35,795 nt of DNA from an uncultured Pseudanabaenaceae cyanobacterium (GTDB taxonomy: Bacteria; Cyanobacteriota; Cyanobacteriia; PCC-9006; JAAUQQ01), in the NCBI GenBank assembly GCA_938021205.1, contig CALIGI010000133.1:1-35795 (forward strand), given 5' to 3'. Position numbers and translations under genes: made by a program. Positions 8,727 to 16,364 of this stretch are shown piece by piece (position 1 is the first letter of the stretch; each line of letters starts with the position of its first letter). The notes beneath the pieces are model-generated. The model worked only from the letters and a program-made list of their open reading frames with translations, did not search any database and was not told the DNA's origin.

Positions 8727-10013
8727 TTAACGAGGCATGTGGGGCACCAATACCTCCACTTGCTCGCCCGCTGCGATCGCCTTCGTCCCCACGCTCAGCT
8801 TGGCGAGCCCGTTCGTCCCTGCCAAGTTAATCAAATTGCCTGAACTATGGCTGCCGCCTGCCTTAGCAAAGCGATAGCCATCGCCCTCCCAGCGCAGCTT
8901 TCCCCAGAGGTAGGTTTCTCGCTGTCCGCCGCTGCGTAGCTCCGTCTCGGCGATCGCCTTCACAAACTGCGGCTGCCAATCCTGCAATCCCGACATTTGC
9001 CGCAGGGCAGGCTGCACAAAGCGCCAAAAGCTAACGAGGGCTGACACAGGATTGCCCGGTAGGCCAAAGTAAAGCAGCGGTGGGCCATCAACATTTGGAC
9101 GGGGCAGAGTTGCTACCGTCAGTGGCTTACCCGGCTTTACTGCCACGGAACGAACGTGGAGCGTTGCGCCGAGTTCGGTCAGGATTTCGTCCACATAGTC
9201 GTAGTCGCCGACGGAGACCCCGCCAGTGGACAGCACGACGTCGAGATTTGGATTGGCTTGGACAGCGGCAATGGCAGCTCTCAAGGCATCTCGATCATCC
9301 CGCAGGCGATCTAGGGGATGGGCGATCGCACCGCTGGCTTTCACAGCTGCGGCTAGGGCATAGCCATTCGAATCAACAATTTGCCCTGGCCCCATCGGTT
9401 TATCAATATCGACAAGCTCATTGCCGGTGGAGAGCAGGCCAACGTTAGGCTGAGCAAAGACTTCGAGCTGAGCAATCTGAGCAGCAGCTAATACAGCGAT
9501 CTCTGGGGCTTGGAGACGGACGCCAGGTTCCAGCAGAGTCTGCCCTGCTTGGTGAAAGCTGCCCTTTCGGCGGATGAAGTTGCCTGGTTCAGCAGTTTGA
9601 AGAATTTGAACGGTGGGCGTGGCCTCGGGATCAGCCTCTACAACGGCAGTGTTCTCCTGCATAACGATGCAGTCTGCTCCATCGGGGAGCATAGCTCCGG
9701 TGAAGATGCGGGCTGCCTCACCGGGGTGGAGCGATCGCTGCGGCACTTGCCCCGCCGCCACTTCCATCACCACTGGTAGCACCGCAGGATTGTCGGAGGT
9801 GACCGAGGCAATATCATCGGCTCGGACGGCATAACCATCCATGGCAGAGTTGTCCCAATGGGGAAAGTCTAGTGGGCTGGCAACGGTTTGGGCCAGGACC
9901 AGCCCAATGCTTTGCGTGAGGCTCGTGGTTTCGGTGACTGAACTTTGAGAGTGATTGAGAATCCCCCTAACGAGATGTGCTACGCGAGTTTCTGCATCTT
10001 GGACCGTGAGCAT
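8727..10013 (-). CDS. moeA: Molybdopterin molybdenumtransferase
   Basis: The product (428 residues from the chosen start) inserts molybdenum into adenylylated molybdopterin, the last step of molybdenum-cofactor synthesis, which nitrate reductase needs. Family marks include PLDFPHWDNSAMDGYAVRA near the N-terminus, EAARIFTGAMLPDGADCIVM, the MoCF-type motif VVLSTGGVSVGDYDYVDEIL and GLPGNPVSALVSFWRFVQP. The C-terminal domain IV is present. The frame stays open 35 codons further upstream to 10118, but that part has no family resemblance. I chose the ATG at 10011-10013 (MLTVQDAETRVAHLV), where homologues begin. No other cofactor gene lies nearby. It converges on the kinase gene. Confidence 0.95.
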   Translation of the reverse strand: MLTVQDAETRVAHLVRGILNHSQSSVTETTSLTQSIGLVLAQTVASPLDFPHWDNSAMDGYAVRADDIASVTSDNPAVLPVVMEVAAGQVPQRSLHPGEAARIFTGAMLPDGADCIVMQENTAVVEADPEATPTVQILQTAEPGNFIRRKGSFHQAGQTLLEPGVRLQAPEIAVLAAAQIAQLEVFAQPNVGLLSTGNELVDIDKPMGPGQIVDSNGYALAAAVKASGAIAHPLDRLRDDRDALRAAIAAVQANPNLDVVLSTGGVSVGDYDYVDEILTELGATLHVRSVAVKPGKPLTVATLPRPNVDGPPLLYFGLPGNPVSALVSFWRFVQPALRQMSGLQDWQPQFVKAIAETELRSGGQRETYLWGKLRWEGDGYRFAKAGGSHSSGNLINLAGTNGLAKLSVGTKAIAAGEQVEVLVPHMPR

Positions 10014-10373
10014 GGCAGTTAGAAGAGAGGGCTGGTCGTGCTGGTGGGCTAATTGGGCGGACAGGCTGGCTTGACGAAAAGTATTACAGTCACGAGCTAA
10101 GCATTGCATCTGCCACATGCTCTACTAATTCCCGAGGTGGCGATCAGGTTTAGTAGGCTAGCCATTGGCTCAGATGGCTTCATTATCTATAATGTGAAAC
10201 TGCACAGATTTTTCTTTGGGAATGCCCAGGCCAAGACATTGGCATTTGCTCAGCCAAGGCAAGAATTTCGTTCAAATTCTGCTTAAACCTTGCTGAGACG
10301 GGATGCCTGTGAAATGATAGATGATTGTGTTTGATCGACGAATTTAGTCCAGCAAAAAGTTGGTTCGATACCC
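10014..10373. promoter_or_regulatory. Divergent region between moeA and rpmG, with long rpmG leader
   Basis: About 360 bases separate the two start codons. The half nearer rpmG holds a clear promoter (10165-10193) followed by a leader of roughly 170 bases. The leader contains the short hairpin TTGGC-N9-GCCAA near 10240-10258. I see no Shine-Dalgarno directly before rpmG. No promoter for moeA could be placed with confidence. Confidence 0.5.
10165..10193 (+). promoter_or_regulatory. Sigma-70-type promoter for rpmG-rpsR
   Basis: TTGGCT at 10165-10170 and a perfect TATAAT at 10188-10193 are separated by exactly 17 bases, the ideal spacing for the principal sigma factor (SigA group). Transcription should begin near 10200, leaving a leader of about 170 bases before the rpmG ATG at 10374. 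A strong promoter fits ribosomal protein genes. Confidence 0.75.
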
Positions 10374-10568
10374 ATGGCCAAAAGTAAAGGCGTCCGCATC
10401 GTAATAACCCTGGAATGTACGGAATGCCGCACGAACACCGATAAGCGTTCAGCTGGCGTTTCCCGTTACACCACCATGAAAAACCGTCGTAATACGACGT
10501 CACGCTTGGAGCTGAAGAAATTCTGCCGCCATTGCAACAGCCACACCACCCATAAGGAAACCAAGTAG
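10374..10568 (+). CDS. rpmG: Large ribosomal subunit protein bL33
   Basis: This 64-residue basic protein is ribosomal protein L33 of the 50S subunit. The start [18 protein letters not shown], the [10 protein letters not shown] segment and the ending [17 protein letters not shown] are characteristic. Two cysteine pairs (CTEC and CRHC) would bind zinc, so this is the zinc-binding form. The length is that of cyanobacterial and chloroplast L33. rpsR follows 96 bases later on the same strand, the arrangement found in cyanobacteria and many plastids. The strong promoter at 10165-10193 probably drives both. Confidence 0.98.
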   Translation: MAKSKGVRIVITLECTECRTNTDKRSAGVSRYTTMKNRRNTTSRLELKKFCRHCNSHTTHKETK

Positions 10569-10664
10569 TCCTCGGATTACTGTTTCCCATAGCGACCCGC
10601 TTTGACGAGTCGCCTCGGCGCTTACTGTCTGAGTCCAAATTTTTGAGTTAAGTAGAAGAGTTCC

Positions 10665-10880
10665 ATGTCTTTTTCCCGCCGCCGCCTGTCTCCCATTAAG
10701 CCCACCGATCCAATCGACTACAAGGATGTGGATTTGCTGCGCAAGTTCATCACCGAGCGGGGCAAGATCCTGCCCCGCCGCATTTCTGGTTTGACGGCGA
10801 AGCAGCAGCGGGATCTTACCGTTGCGATCAAACGTGCTCGCATCATCGCTTTGCTGCCCTTCATTAACCGCGAAGGCTAA
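10665..10880 (+). CDS. rpsR: Small ribosomal subunit protein bS18
   Basis: This 71-residue protein is ribosomal protein S18 of the 30S subunit, which binds 16S rRNA together with S6. The conserved core is visible: [27 protein letters not shown], then [24 protein letters not shown]. It is the short type without a long N-terminal extension, as in cyanobacteria and plastids. It lies 96 bases after rpmG and ends before a clear terminator at 10925-10959, so rpmG-rpsR is probably a two-gene transcript. The usual partner gene rpsF (S6) is not nearby. Confidence 0.98.
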   Translation: MSFSRRRLSPIKPTDPIDYKDVDLLRKFITERGKILPRRISGLTAKQQRDLTVAIKRARIIALLPFINREG

Positions 10881-10924
10881 GCTGACTCGATCAAATCTTT
10901 AGGATGGCCAATTTGTTGGCCTGG

Positions 10925-10959
10925 GGTGGACTCAGCCATAGCTAGGTCCACCTTTTTTT
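10925..10959 (+). terminator. Rho-independent terminator of rpmG-rpsR
   Basis: GGTGGAC at 10925-10931 pairs with GTCCACC at 10946-10952 and is followed at once by seven T residues (10953-10959). A smaller hairpin, GGCCAA-TTTG-TTGGCC, lies just before it (10906-10921). This is the most textbook terminator in the window. It suggests that the following exonuclease gene has its own promoter. Confidence 0.85.
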
Positions 10960-11133
10960 ATGCTCTTTTAGAGAGCAATTGACTACAATTGACGGGCCTC
11001 TGTTCTGATCTAGCATGGTCACATCACTTGTAACATTCATGGACTGTCTCACTGGGAAGTGACTGGCGGCGATGTGAATCGTGATGGAGCTAGCAGGGGC
11101 TTGTCGTAGAAAACTGGGTGGGTGCTAATCGCG

Positions 11134-13248
11134 ATGGCCCATCAAGCTGAAAATCAAGCTGCAAACCTGGCTCAAGCCATCTTAGATAAAGGCGTAACCG
11201 TGGAAAAGGGACAACTGGTGGAATTTAAGAAGGGCAGCGATCGCCGCTTGGCCGTCTTGGACCGTCCAGAAGGGAAAAAACATTGGGTTGCCTTAGATGA
11301 GCGAGGCACGTCCCATAAAATCCAGCCCCGAGATATTACGTTTGAGCTTCCCGGTGGGGGCTTTGAGCAAGAAGATATTCAGCGCATCCAGTCTGAACTG
11401 GAGGAATTCCTTGACCCCTCCGTACTGGAGGTGGCCTGGGAACTACTAATCGAAGATAACGAAACCACAACCCCCGCCGCCCTAGCACAGCTGTTGTTCT
11501 CTGACCAAAGCCTGGTGCCTTGTTACGCCTCTCATAAGTTGCTGAGCGAAGACAAGGTGTTCTTTAAGCAGCGCAAGGATGGCTATGGCCCTCGTCCTGC
11601 TAGCCAGGTGGACGACATTCGGCACCAGCAGCAGCGGGAGCAGGAACGCGAGGCCCAGTGGGAAACCTTTCTTGCCAAGGTTCAGACCCAGATTGAAGCT
11701 TGCAAGGATGTGCCCTTTAGCGATCGCCCTCAACCCGACTGGTCACCTGAGGAAGCACTTTATCTAGAGGCCCTAGAGCGCTACGCCTTGTTTGAAAAAG
11801 AAGCGCCGAACTTTGCCCCGGCTTTAGAGCTACTCAAAGCGCTGAACCGCTATGAGAGCGGTGAAAATGCCTTCGATCTACTGGTAGATATCGCCCGCTG
11901 GAGCCCCTACGAAAACCTTCAGCTACGTCGCCGCAAACTGCCCACAACTTTCTCGGCTCGGCTCCAAGAGGTCACGCCGACTTCAATCCAGGATGCGCCA
12001 CCGGATGAAGATGCTGAGCGTCGCTTAGACCTAACTCATCTCAAGGTCTACACCATTGATGATGAGAGTACGCGGGAGATTGATGATGGTCTTAGCGTCG
12101 AAACTTTAGAAGACGGCAAACAGCAAATTTGGGTTCACATTGCTGATCCAACCCGTTGGATTCGTTTGGGGGATGAGCTAGACCTGGAAGCCCGCCGCCG
12201 AGGCACGACGGTTTATTTGCCAGAGCAGGTCATTCCCATGTTCCCAGAAGCCCTAGCGACTGGTCCCATGAGTCTGGTTCAGGGAGAGACCTGCTGTGCG
12301 CTGAGCTTTCGGGTGCAGCTGGATAACGAAGGAGGAGTGGCTGATTACAGCATCCACACCAGCCACATTCGCCCTACCTATCGCCTCTCCTACAGTGACG
12401 TGGACGAAATGCTAGAGCTGGGTGTGACAGAGGAACTGGAACTCACCGCTCTCAATGAAGCGGCTAAGCAACGATTGCACTGGCGAGAGGCCCAGGGCTC
12501 TATCACCATTAACCTGCCGGAGTCTTCCATTAAGGTGCGCAACGGTGGCGAAGACATTGAGATCGATGTCCTAGAAGAATCTGCCTCCCGCCAGCTTGTG
12601 GCGGAGATGATGATTATGACCAGTGAGGTTGTGGGGCGATACGGACGCGACAACGAGTTACCCGTGCCGTTCCGGAGCCAGCCCCAACCGGAGCTTCCTC
12701 CAGAAGCAGAGCTGATGCAGCTACCCGCTGGCCCGGTGCGTGGATCTGCTCTGCGCCGTTGCATGTCCCGTAGCGAGGTGAACCTCACTCCCAGTCGCCA
12801 TGCCAGCCTGGGTCTAGATGTTTATACCCAGACGACTTCTCCGATTCGCCGCTACAGCGATCTCATTGCTCACTACCAAGTCAAAGCCCATTTGCGGGGC
12901 GGGCCCTTAGCCTTTGAAGCGGAAGAATTGCAAACACTATTGCAAACCCTGGGTCCCATTTCCTATGAAGCAGTGCTCGTGGAGCGCCAAACAAAGAACT
13001 ATTGGGCCATGGAGTATCTGCGCCGCCAAGGTGATAAGGCCTGGGATGTTTTGATGTTGCGCTGGTTGCGGGAACATGAGCGCCTTGGCCTGGTCATGAT
13101 TGAAGACCTGGGCATTGAGCAGGCCGTGCGATTTGATCGGCTAGTGCCACTAGGAGAACGCTTCAAGCTGCGGGTGGTTCATGTGGATCCTCGCCGGGCT
13201 GAAATTCGATTTCAAGAGGTGCAAGAGGCCGTGGCTGAAAGCGGTTGA
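11134..13248 (+). CDS. rnb: RNB-domain exoribonuclease (RNase II/R family)
   Basis: This 704-residue protein (from the ATG) belongs to the RNase II/R family, which degrades RNA from the 3' end. The catalytic RNB domain starts near residue 300. Numbering from the upstream GTG, the acidic cluster is VYTIDDESTREIDDGLSVET, with D313, E319, D321 and D322 at the usual metal-binding positions. IWVHIADPTRW and the late motif YTQTTSPIRRYSDLIAHYQ, with its catalytic arginine region, follow. The N-terminal 300 residues hold a helical and OB-like part typical of the shorter cyanobacterial/plastid branch. A short S1-like end follows the RNB domain. The frame opens at a GTG (11122), but the ATG at 11134 (MAHQAENQ) is the likelier start. 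The position after rpmG-rpsR recurs in cyanobacteria. Confidence 0.92.
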   Translation: MAHQAENQAANLAQAILDKGVTVEKGQLVEFKKGSDRRLAVLDRPEGKKHWVALDERGTSHKIQPRDITFELPGGGFEQEDIQRIQSELEEFLDPSVLEVAWELLIEDNETTTPAALAQLLFSDQSLVPCYASHKLLSEDKVFFKQRKDGYGPRPASQVDDIRHQQQREQEREAQWETFLAKVQTQIEACKDVPFSDRPQPDWSPEEALYLEALERYALFEKEAPNFAPALELLKALNRYESGENAFDLLVDIARWSPYENLQLRRRKLPTTFSARLQEVTPTSIQDAPPDEDAERRLDLTHLKVYTIDDESTREIDDGLSVETLEDGKQQIWVHIADPTRWIRLGDELDLEARRRGTTVYLPEQVIPMFPEALATGPMSLVQGETCCALSFRVQLDNEGGVADYSIHTSHIRPTYRLSYSDVDEMLELGVTEELELTALNEAAKQRLHWREAQGSITINLPESSIKVRNGGEDIEIDVLEESASRQLVAEMMIMTSEVVGRYGRDNELPVPFRSQPQPELPPEAELMQLPAGPVRGSALRRCMSRSEVNLTPSRHASLGLDVYTQTTSPIRRYSDLIAHYQVKAHLRGGPLAFEAEELQTLLQTLGPISYEAVLVERQTKNYWAMEYLRRQGDKAWDVLMLRWLREHERLGLVMIEDLGIEQAVRFDRLVPLGERFKLRVVHVDPRRAEIRFQEVQEAVAESG

Positions 13249-13370
13249 GACAACGGCTGGCTCAGTCATTGGACGCAGCCTGAAGCATTGCTGACATGGG
13301 ATATTTCCGGATATCGCGGACTGTTCTCGAATAATTTTTCTAAAGAGACATCAGCGATTAAGGTTCCCCT

Positions 13371-14375
13371 ATGGTTGCAGAGTTCGCATTCCCTCGGTCC
13401 TCGGCTGCGATCGCCGATAGCTTGAAACCTGCCAAGACCGATCCCTCCAGGAACGTGGCCTCCAGCAAGCCTTCAAAGCGCGAGCAAGCGGTAGCTCGAC
13501 TCGGAGCATCTTTGGACAATTCTGTGCTTCCTAATGGCAGTGAGCAGGATCTTTGGGCGGCTTTCCAGGGCTTAATTGATTCCTGGGATGAGAGTGATTT
13601 TGCCACCACCACAGGCGAGACCGTAGCAGCAGTTACTGCTGGGGAGATTACTTCAGCTAAGGTGTTGAATTTCCAAAAAGCTTCCACGAGTGATTTTCTA
13701 GAGGAATCTGCGGAGCTGGCTCGTCCAGAAAATCAGCTCTCTGTTGGGCAGGATGACAGGCTTGTGAAGAAGCTTTTACCCTTCCGTTTGCGCGCCGTCG
13801 AGTCTGACTTTGATCCGACGCCGACCTGGCACGAGATGCTGAGCACTTTAGGTCATGAAATTCAGCAGGTTCGCCAGGCTCAGGGATTATCACTAGACCA
13901 AATTCGTCTTAGAACCCAGGTTCCGGTTTATCAGCTCCAGGCGTTGGAGTCTGGGGCGGTGGGGCAACTGCCAGAGGAAATTTTTGTACGGGGCTTTCTC
14001 AAGCGTATTTGTTCGCAATTGGGTGAAGAGGGTCAAGCATTGCTGGCACAGATTCCTGAATCTAGGCAGGAGCCGCCAGAGATTTTGGCGCAATGGCAGC
14101 AGCCCGGTGTGAGCTCCTATGCTCCCCAGGTGGTTCACCTGCGCTCCGCTCATCTCTATGTTGGTTATGCCACGCTTTTAGCAGGAGCTGCTGGTGGCTT
14201 GGCTTGGTCTTTCCAGGAAACGGCTCAGGTGAAGGACTCACCTGATTGGCCCCAGCCTACGGTACAAAAAGCCGGAGCCCAGGCAAAGCTGAATTCAGCT
14301 CAGCACTCAGCCCAGGTAGCATTTGGCTCTGATGTAGCTCAGCCAGAGCAATTTGCTCCAGAGCTAATGCCCTAG
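13371..14375 (+). CDS. RodZ-like helix-turn-helix membrane protein
   Basis: This 334-residue protein has a low-complexity N-terminal part of about 150 residues. A Cro/CI-like helix-turn-helix of the HTH_25/RodZ type spans about 158-225 (LGHEIQQVRQAQGLSLDQIR, then FVRGFLKRICSQLG). One probable membrane segment lies at about 261-281 (HLYVGYATLLAGAAGGLAWS). The short Gln/Ala-rich end is outside the helix. RodZ ties the actin-like MreB to the membrane in rod-shaped cells. This protein has the HTH-then-membrane order of RodZ, but its N-terminal extension is long and its C-terminal domain is short. I therefore call it RodZ-like rather than RodZ. No mreB gene is in view. The ATG at 13371 is the first in frame. 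Confidence 0.75.
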   Translation: MVAEFAFPRSSAAIADSLKPAKTDPSRNVASSKPSKREQAVARLGASLDNSVLPNGSEQDLWAAFQGLIDSWDESDFATTTGETVAAVTAGEITSAKVLNFQKASTSDFLEESAELARPENQLSVGQDDRLVKKLLPFRLRAVESDFDPTPTWHEMLSTLGHEIQQVRQAQGLSLDQIRLRTQVPVYQLQALESGAVGQLPEEIFVRGFLKRICSQLGEEGQALLAQIPESRQEPPEILAQWQQPGVSSYAPQVVHLRSAHLYVGYATLLAGAAGGLAWSFQETAQVKDSPDWPQPTVQKAGAQAKLNSAQHSAQVAFGSDVAQPEQFAPELMP

Positions 14376-14709
14376 GTTTTGATTGCAGTGGGTGAATCGT
14401 TGAAATCTCTCTAAAGGAAAGCCCCAGCAATAGCTATTGCTGGGGCTTTCCTTGGATTAACCGAGCTGTTTGGGCTGACAAAGTTCGGACACATTCTGCC
14501 AGCGCGACCCTCCCAGCTTAAGGATGAACTCCCTAGTTTGGACAAATGTCGGCGAAAGCCGACTCCGAACCCGATGCAGCAGGATTTTAGCCCGTTAGCG
14601 GAGGGTGAGCGCTTAGCTGAGAGGCTTGGCTCATAGCTCACCAGAGCAAAAAAATCAAGCTGTCAAACTCAGGTTGGGCAGGTGGGCTCACCATTCTAGA
14701 TATCGTAGT
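14376..14709. other. Gap with a palindrome and no recognised gene
   Basis: After the terminator palindrome (14414-14453), about 250 bases remain before the stop of the next gene. They contain a GNRA-capped hairpin, GTCGGC-GAAA-GCCGAC at 14548-14563. Two similar stretches, GTTCGGACACATTC near 14480 and GTTTGGACAAATGTC near 14536, could be the remains of a duplicated or mobile sequence. The open frame on the minus strand here has no protein-like character. I see no gene. Confidence 0.6.
14414..14453. terminator. 40-base perfect palindrome, probable bidirectional terminator
   Basis: The sequence from 14414 to 14453 is its own reverse complement without a single mismatch: arms 14414-14433 and 14434-14453, centred on TAGCTA. 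It opens with AAGGAAAGCCCC and ends with GGGGCTTTCCTT, so each strand shows a GC-rich stem ending in a T-rich run. It lies 39 bases after the RodZ-like stop, facing a converging gene. Confidence 0.75.
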
Positions 14710-15210
14710 TTATTCGTCAGAACTGACTTCTTCGCTAATTGTCAAAGTGTAGTTTTGGCGATCGCCAGGGTTCATCGTCCCCACCCAAACACTGTAAGAG
14801 CCTGCCTTCACATTCTCACCAATAATGCGAGCATCGGGGTTGTAATCATCAATATCGTTACCGCACCAAAAGCCTTCTGGACCTTCAATGACCAGGGTTG
14901 TATCGGCCCCACCGCTGTCCACTATGAGCTGTAGCGCAGTGAAGTCCTTCTCAAGGGTGAGAATGTAATCGGGCTGGGAATCACCGTAGCCCAGACAGCT
15001 ATTCCCTTGCTGGTCACGGTTGGCCAATGCAGAAAAAGAGTAGCTGCCGCCAGTGTAGCCAGTGACATTGCTATCTTCTAGGCCAAAGCCGGGGGTGAGG
15101 GAGCGGCTACCAAAGTTTGCCGTTTCTGCCATGGCAGGTGTTGCGCTGAGAATACAGCCTAAAGCCAGTGCCAGCTTAAGCAAGCAATGGTTTTTAGAAA
15201 AAATAGCCAT
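14710..15210 (-). CDS. Secreted protein with PPC-like beta-sandwich domain
   Basis: This 166-residue protein has a clear signal peptide: a basic start, the hydrophobic core LALALGCILS, then ATPAMA before the likely cut ahead of ETANFG (about residue 28). The mature part has the look of a bacterial pre-peptidase C-terminal (PPC) type beta-sandwich: LTLEKDFTALQLIVDSGGADTT, LVIEGPEGFWCGNDID, GSYSVWVGTMNPGDRQNYTL. Two cysteines (in NSCLGYG and FWCGND) could form a disulfide in the periplasm. Such domains usually bind carbohydrate or stabilise secreted enzymes, but here the domain stands alone. No enzyme motif is seen. Homologous small secreted proteins are frequent in cyanobacteria. The start is the ATG at 15210, which fits the signal peptide. 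Confidence 0.75.
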   Translation of the reverse strand: MAIFSKNHCLLKLALALGCILSATPAMAETANFGSRSLTPGFGLEDSNVTGYTGGSYSFSALANRDQQGNSCLGYGDSQPDYILTLEKDFTALQLIVDSGGADTTLVIEGPEGFWCGNDIDDYNPDARIIGENVKAGSYSVWVGTMNPGDRQNYTLTISEEVSSDE

Positions 15211-15799
15211 GGGAGAAACCTTGATGATGGAACAGCTAGAGGGTGAGTTCCTTCGTGCAACAATTCAGCGCTACGAAAGGCTCTCCCTTGGACGAGGTAT
15301 GGGCGACCAGCACCGGTCGTGGCAACTGATGGTTGCCAACAGATGTTACTAATTCTAGGAAACTGCAAAAGCTTGGTAATTTCCTTACAGACTGTGACGC
15401 TTTCTCGACCGTAAAGTTGCTATGAGTATTTGAAATCCCAGCTTGCTTCTAGAATCTAGCCCCGCTGGGAGAGGCTCGCATCCTTTCAGGCTAAGGAGGA
15501 ATTGACCTGCGAGACCTCAAACTGGGCGGCTAACATGGGCCAGGCTACTGGTGGGGCCTGTTATCTTCCGAGATTATTCGCAGTTGATTTTATCGGAGCT
15601 GAGGGCTGCTTCGTAAGACGAAATGTAGATAAAAGCTTTGCAGAAGAATAATGTAACTACGCTCGAACCCCAAAGATTACGGATGGCTCAGTTGAATGGG
15701 GGAGGCTAGGACTGTGATGTGTGTAAACGCCGCTGGTTTTACGCCAGTCGATGAGTTTCGTACTTCCCCGTAGATGATTCGAATAAGGAGAGCAATGCA
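15211..15799. promoter_or_regulatory. Divergent intergenic region, no gene recognised
   Basis: These 589 bases separate two divergent genes. Near the secreted-protein gene is the perfect short inverted repeat TGGCAAC-N5-GTTGCCA (15320-15326 and 15332-15338), which could be an operator. Further along is the stem CCCAGC/GCTGGG at 15437-15442 and 15464-15469. An AAGGAGG sequence at 15493-15499 precedes a 49-codon open frame starting with TTG (15502-15651), but the spacing is only two bases, so I do not call a gene. No promoter could be placed with confidence. Confidence 0.5.
15785..15790 (+). promoter_or_regulatory. Ribosome binding site of the Hpt gene
   Basis: AAGGAG lies 9 bases before the ATG at 15800 and fixes that start. 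A second ATG at 15795 is in another frame and too close to the site. Confidence 0.75.
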
Positions 15800-16147
15800 A
15801 TGGCTAAGACCTTAGACCAAGGATTAATTGACTGGCGATCGCTGCAACAACTCTCCGATGGCGATCGCCAGTTTGAGCAGGAGCTATTGTCCCTGTATGT
15901 GGATGACACTCGCTCTCACCTCTCAGAGCTGGGCGATGCAGTCATGGCTCAGGACGCCCCGCGAGTGACAAAGTTAGCCCATTACCTCAAGGGCTCTTCT
16001 GGCAATGTGGGTATCAAATCGCTCCATTCCTGCGCTGCGAACTTAGAATCCCAAGCCCGGAAGGGAGAGCTGTCCTCTAGTCAGCAAATCCTTGCTGAAA
16101 TGATTGGGCTATTCCAGCAGGTTCAAGCTGTCTTGAGTCAGATGTAG
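15800..16147 (+). CDS. Stand-alone histidine phosphotransfer (Hpt) domain protein
   Basis: This 115-residue protein is a single Hpt domain, a four-helix bundle that passes phosphate between receiver domains in a phosphorelay. The signature KLAHYLKGSSGNVGI carries the phospho-accepting histidine H61. The earlier DRQFEQELLSLYVDDTRSHLSELGDAV and later NLESQARKGE segments are the usual flanking helices. There is no membrane segment or other domain. A strong AAGGAG lies 9 bases before the ATG. The hybrid kinase at 21531-23294 has a receiver but no Hpt of its own, so it is a plausible partner 5 kb away; this is inference. The AAA+ gene follows after about 220 bases. Confidence 0.92.
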   Translation: MAKTLDQGLIDWRSLQQLSDGDRQFEQELLSLYVDDTRSHLSELGDAVMAQDAPRVTKLAHYLKGSSGNVGIKSLHSCAANLESQARKGELSSSQQILAEMIGLFQQVQAVLSQM

Positions 16148-16364
16148 CTCGCTCGGTGGATATCAAGCTTTGCCCAACTGGGTGTTATTTGATTACGGCT
16201 GGTTAAGGGAAGCTGTGGGAAGCGTTGTAGGTGCATGAGAGTTCTAGACTGTAGGCATAGATGCCGGAGTGATTCGGCTGCTGTCATCAGTCATTGCCCT
16301 AGCGAGCAAATCGCCTTTTAGATTGCTTTGTGCGTTAGGGCTGTTCTCGCCGAGATATTGCTCC

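Noticed and set aside
10014..10118. 35-codon upstream extension of moeA
   Set aside because: The extra residues are unlike MoeA and the ATG at 10013 fits homologues.
12985..13021. Wobbly promoter-like AT sequences and HIP1 sites inside genes
   Set aside because: HIP1 octamers are spread through the genome of many cyanobacteria and give no local information here.
15502..15651. 49-codon open frame with TTG start after AAGGAGG
   Set aside because: The ribosome site is only two bases from the TTG, the product has no recognisable character, and the region is expected to be upstream control DNA.
16269..16364. GTG-started extension of the DUF815 gene
   Set aside because: No family similarity; the ATG at 16365 is preferred, although the GTG cannot be ruled out.
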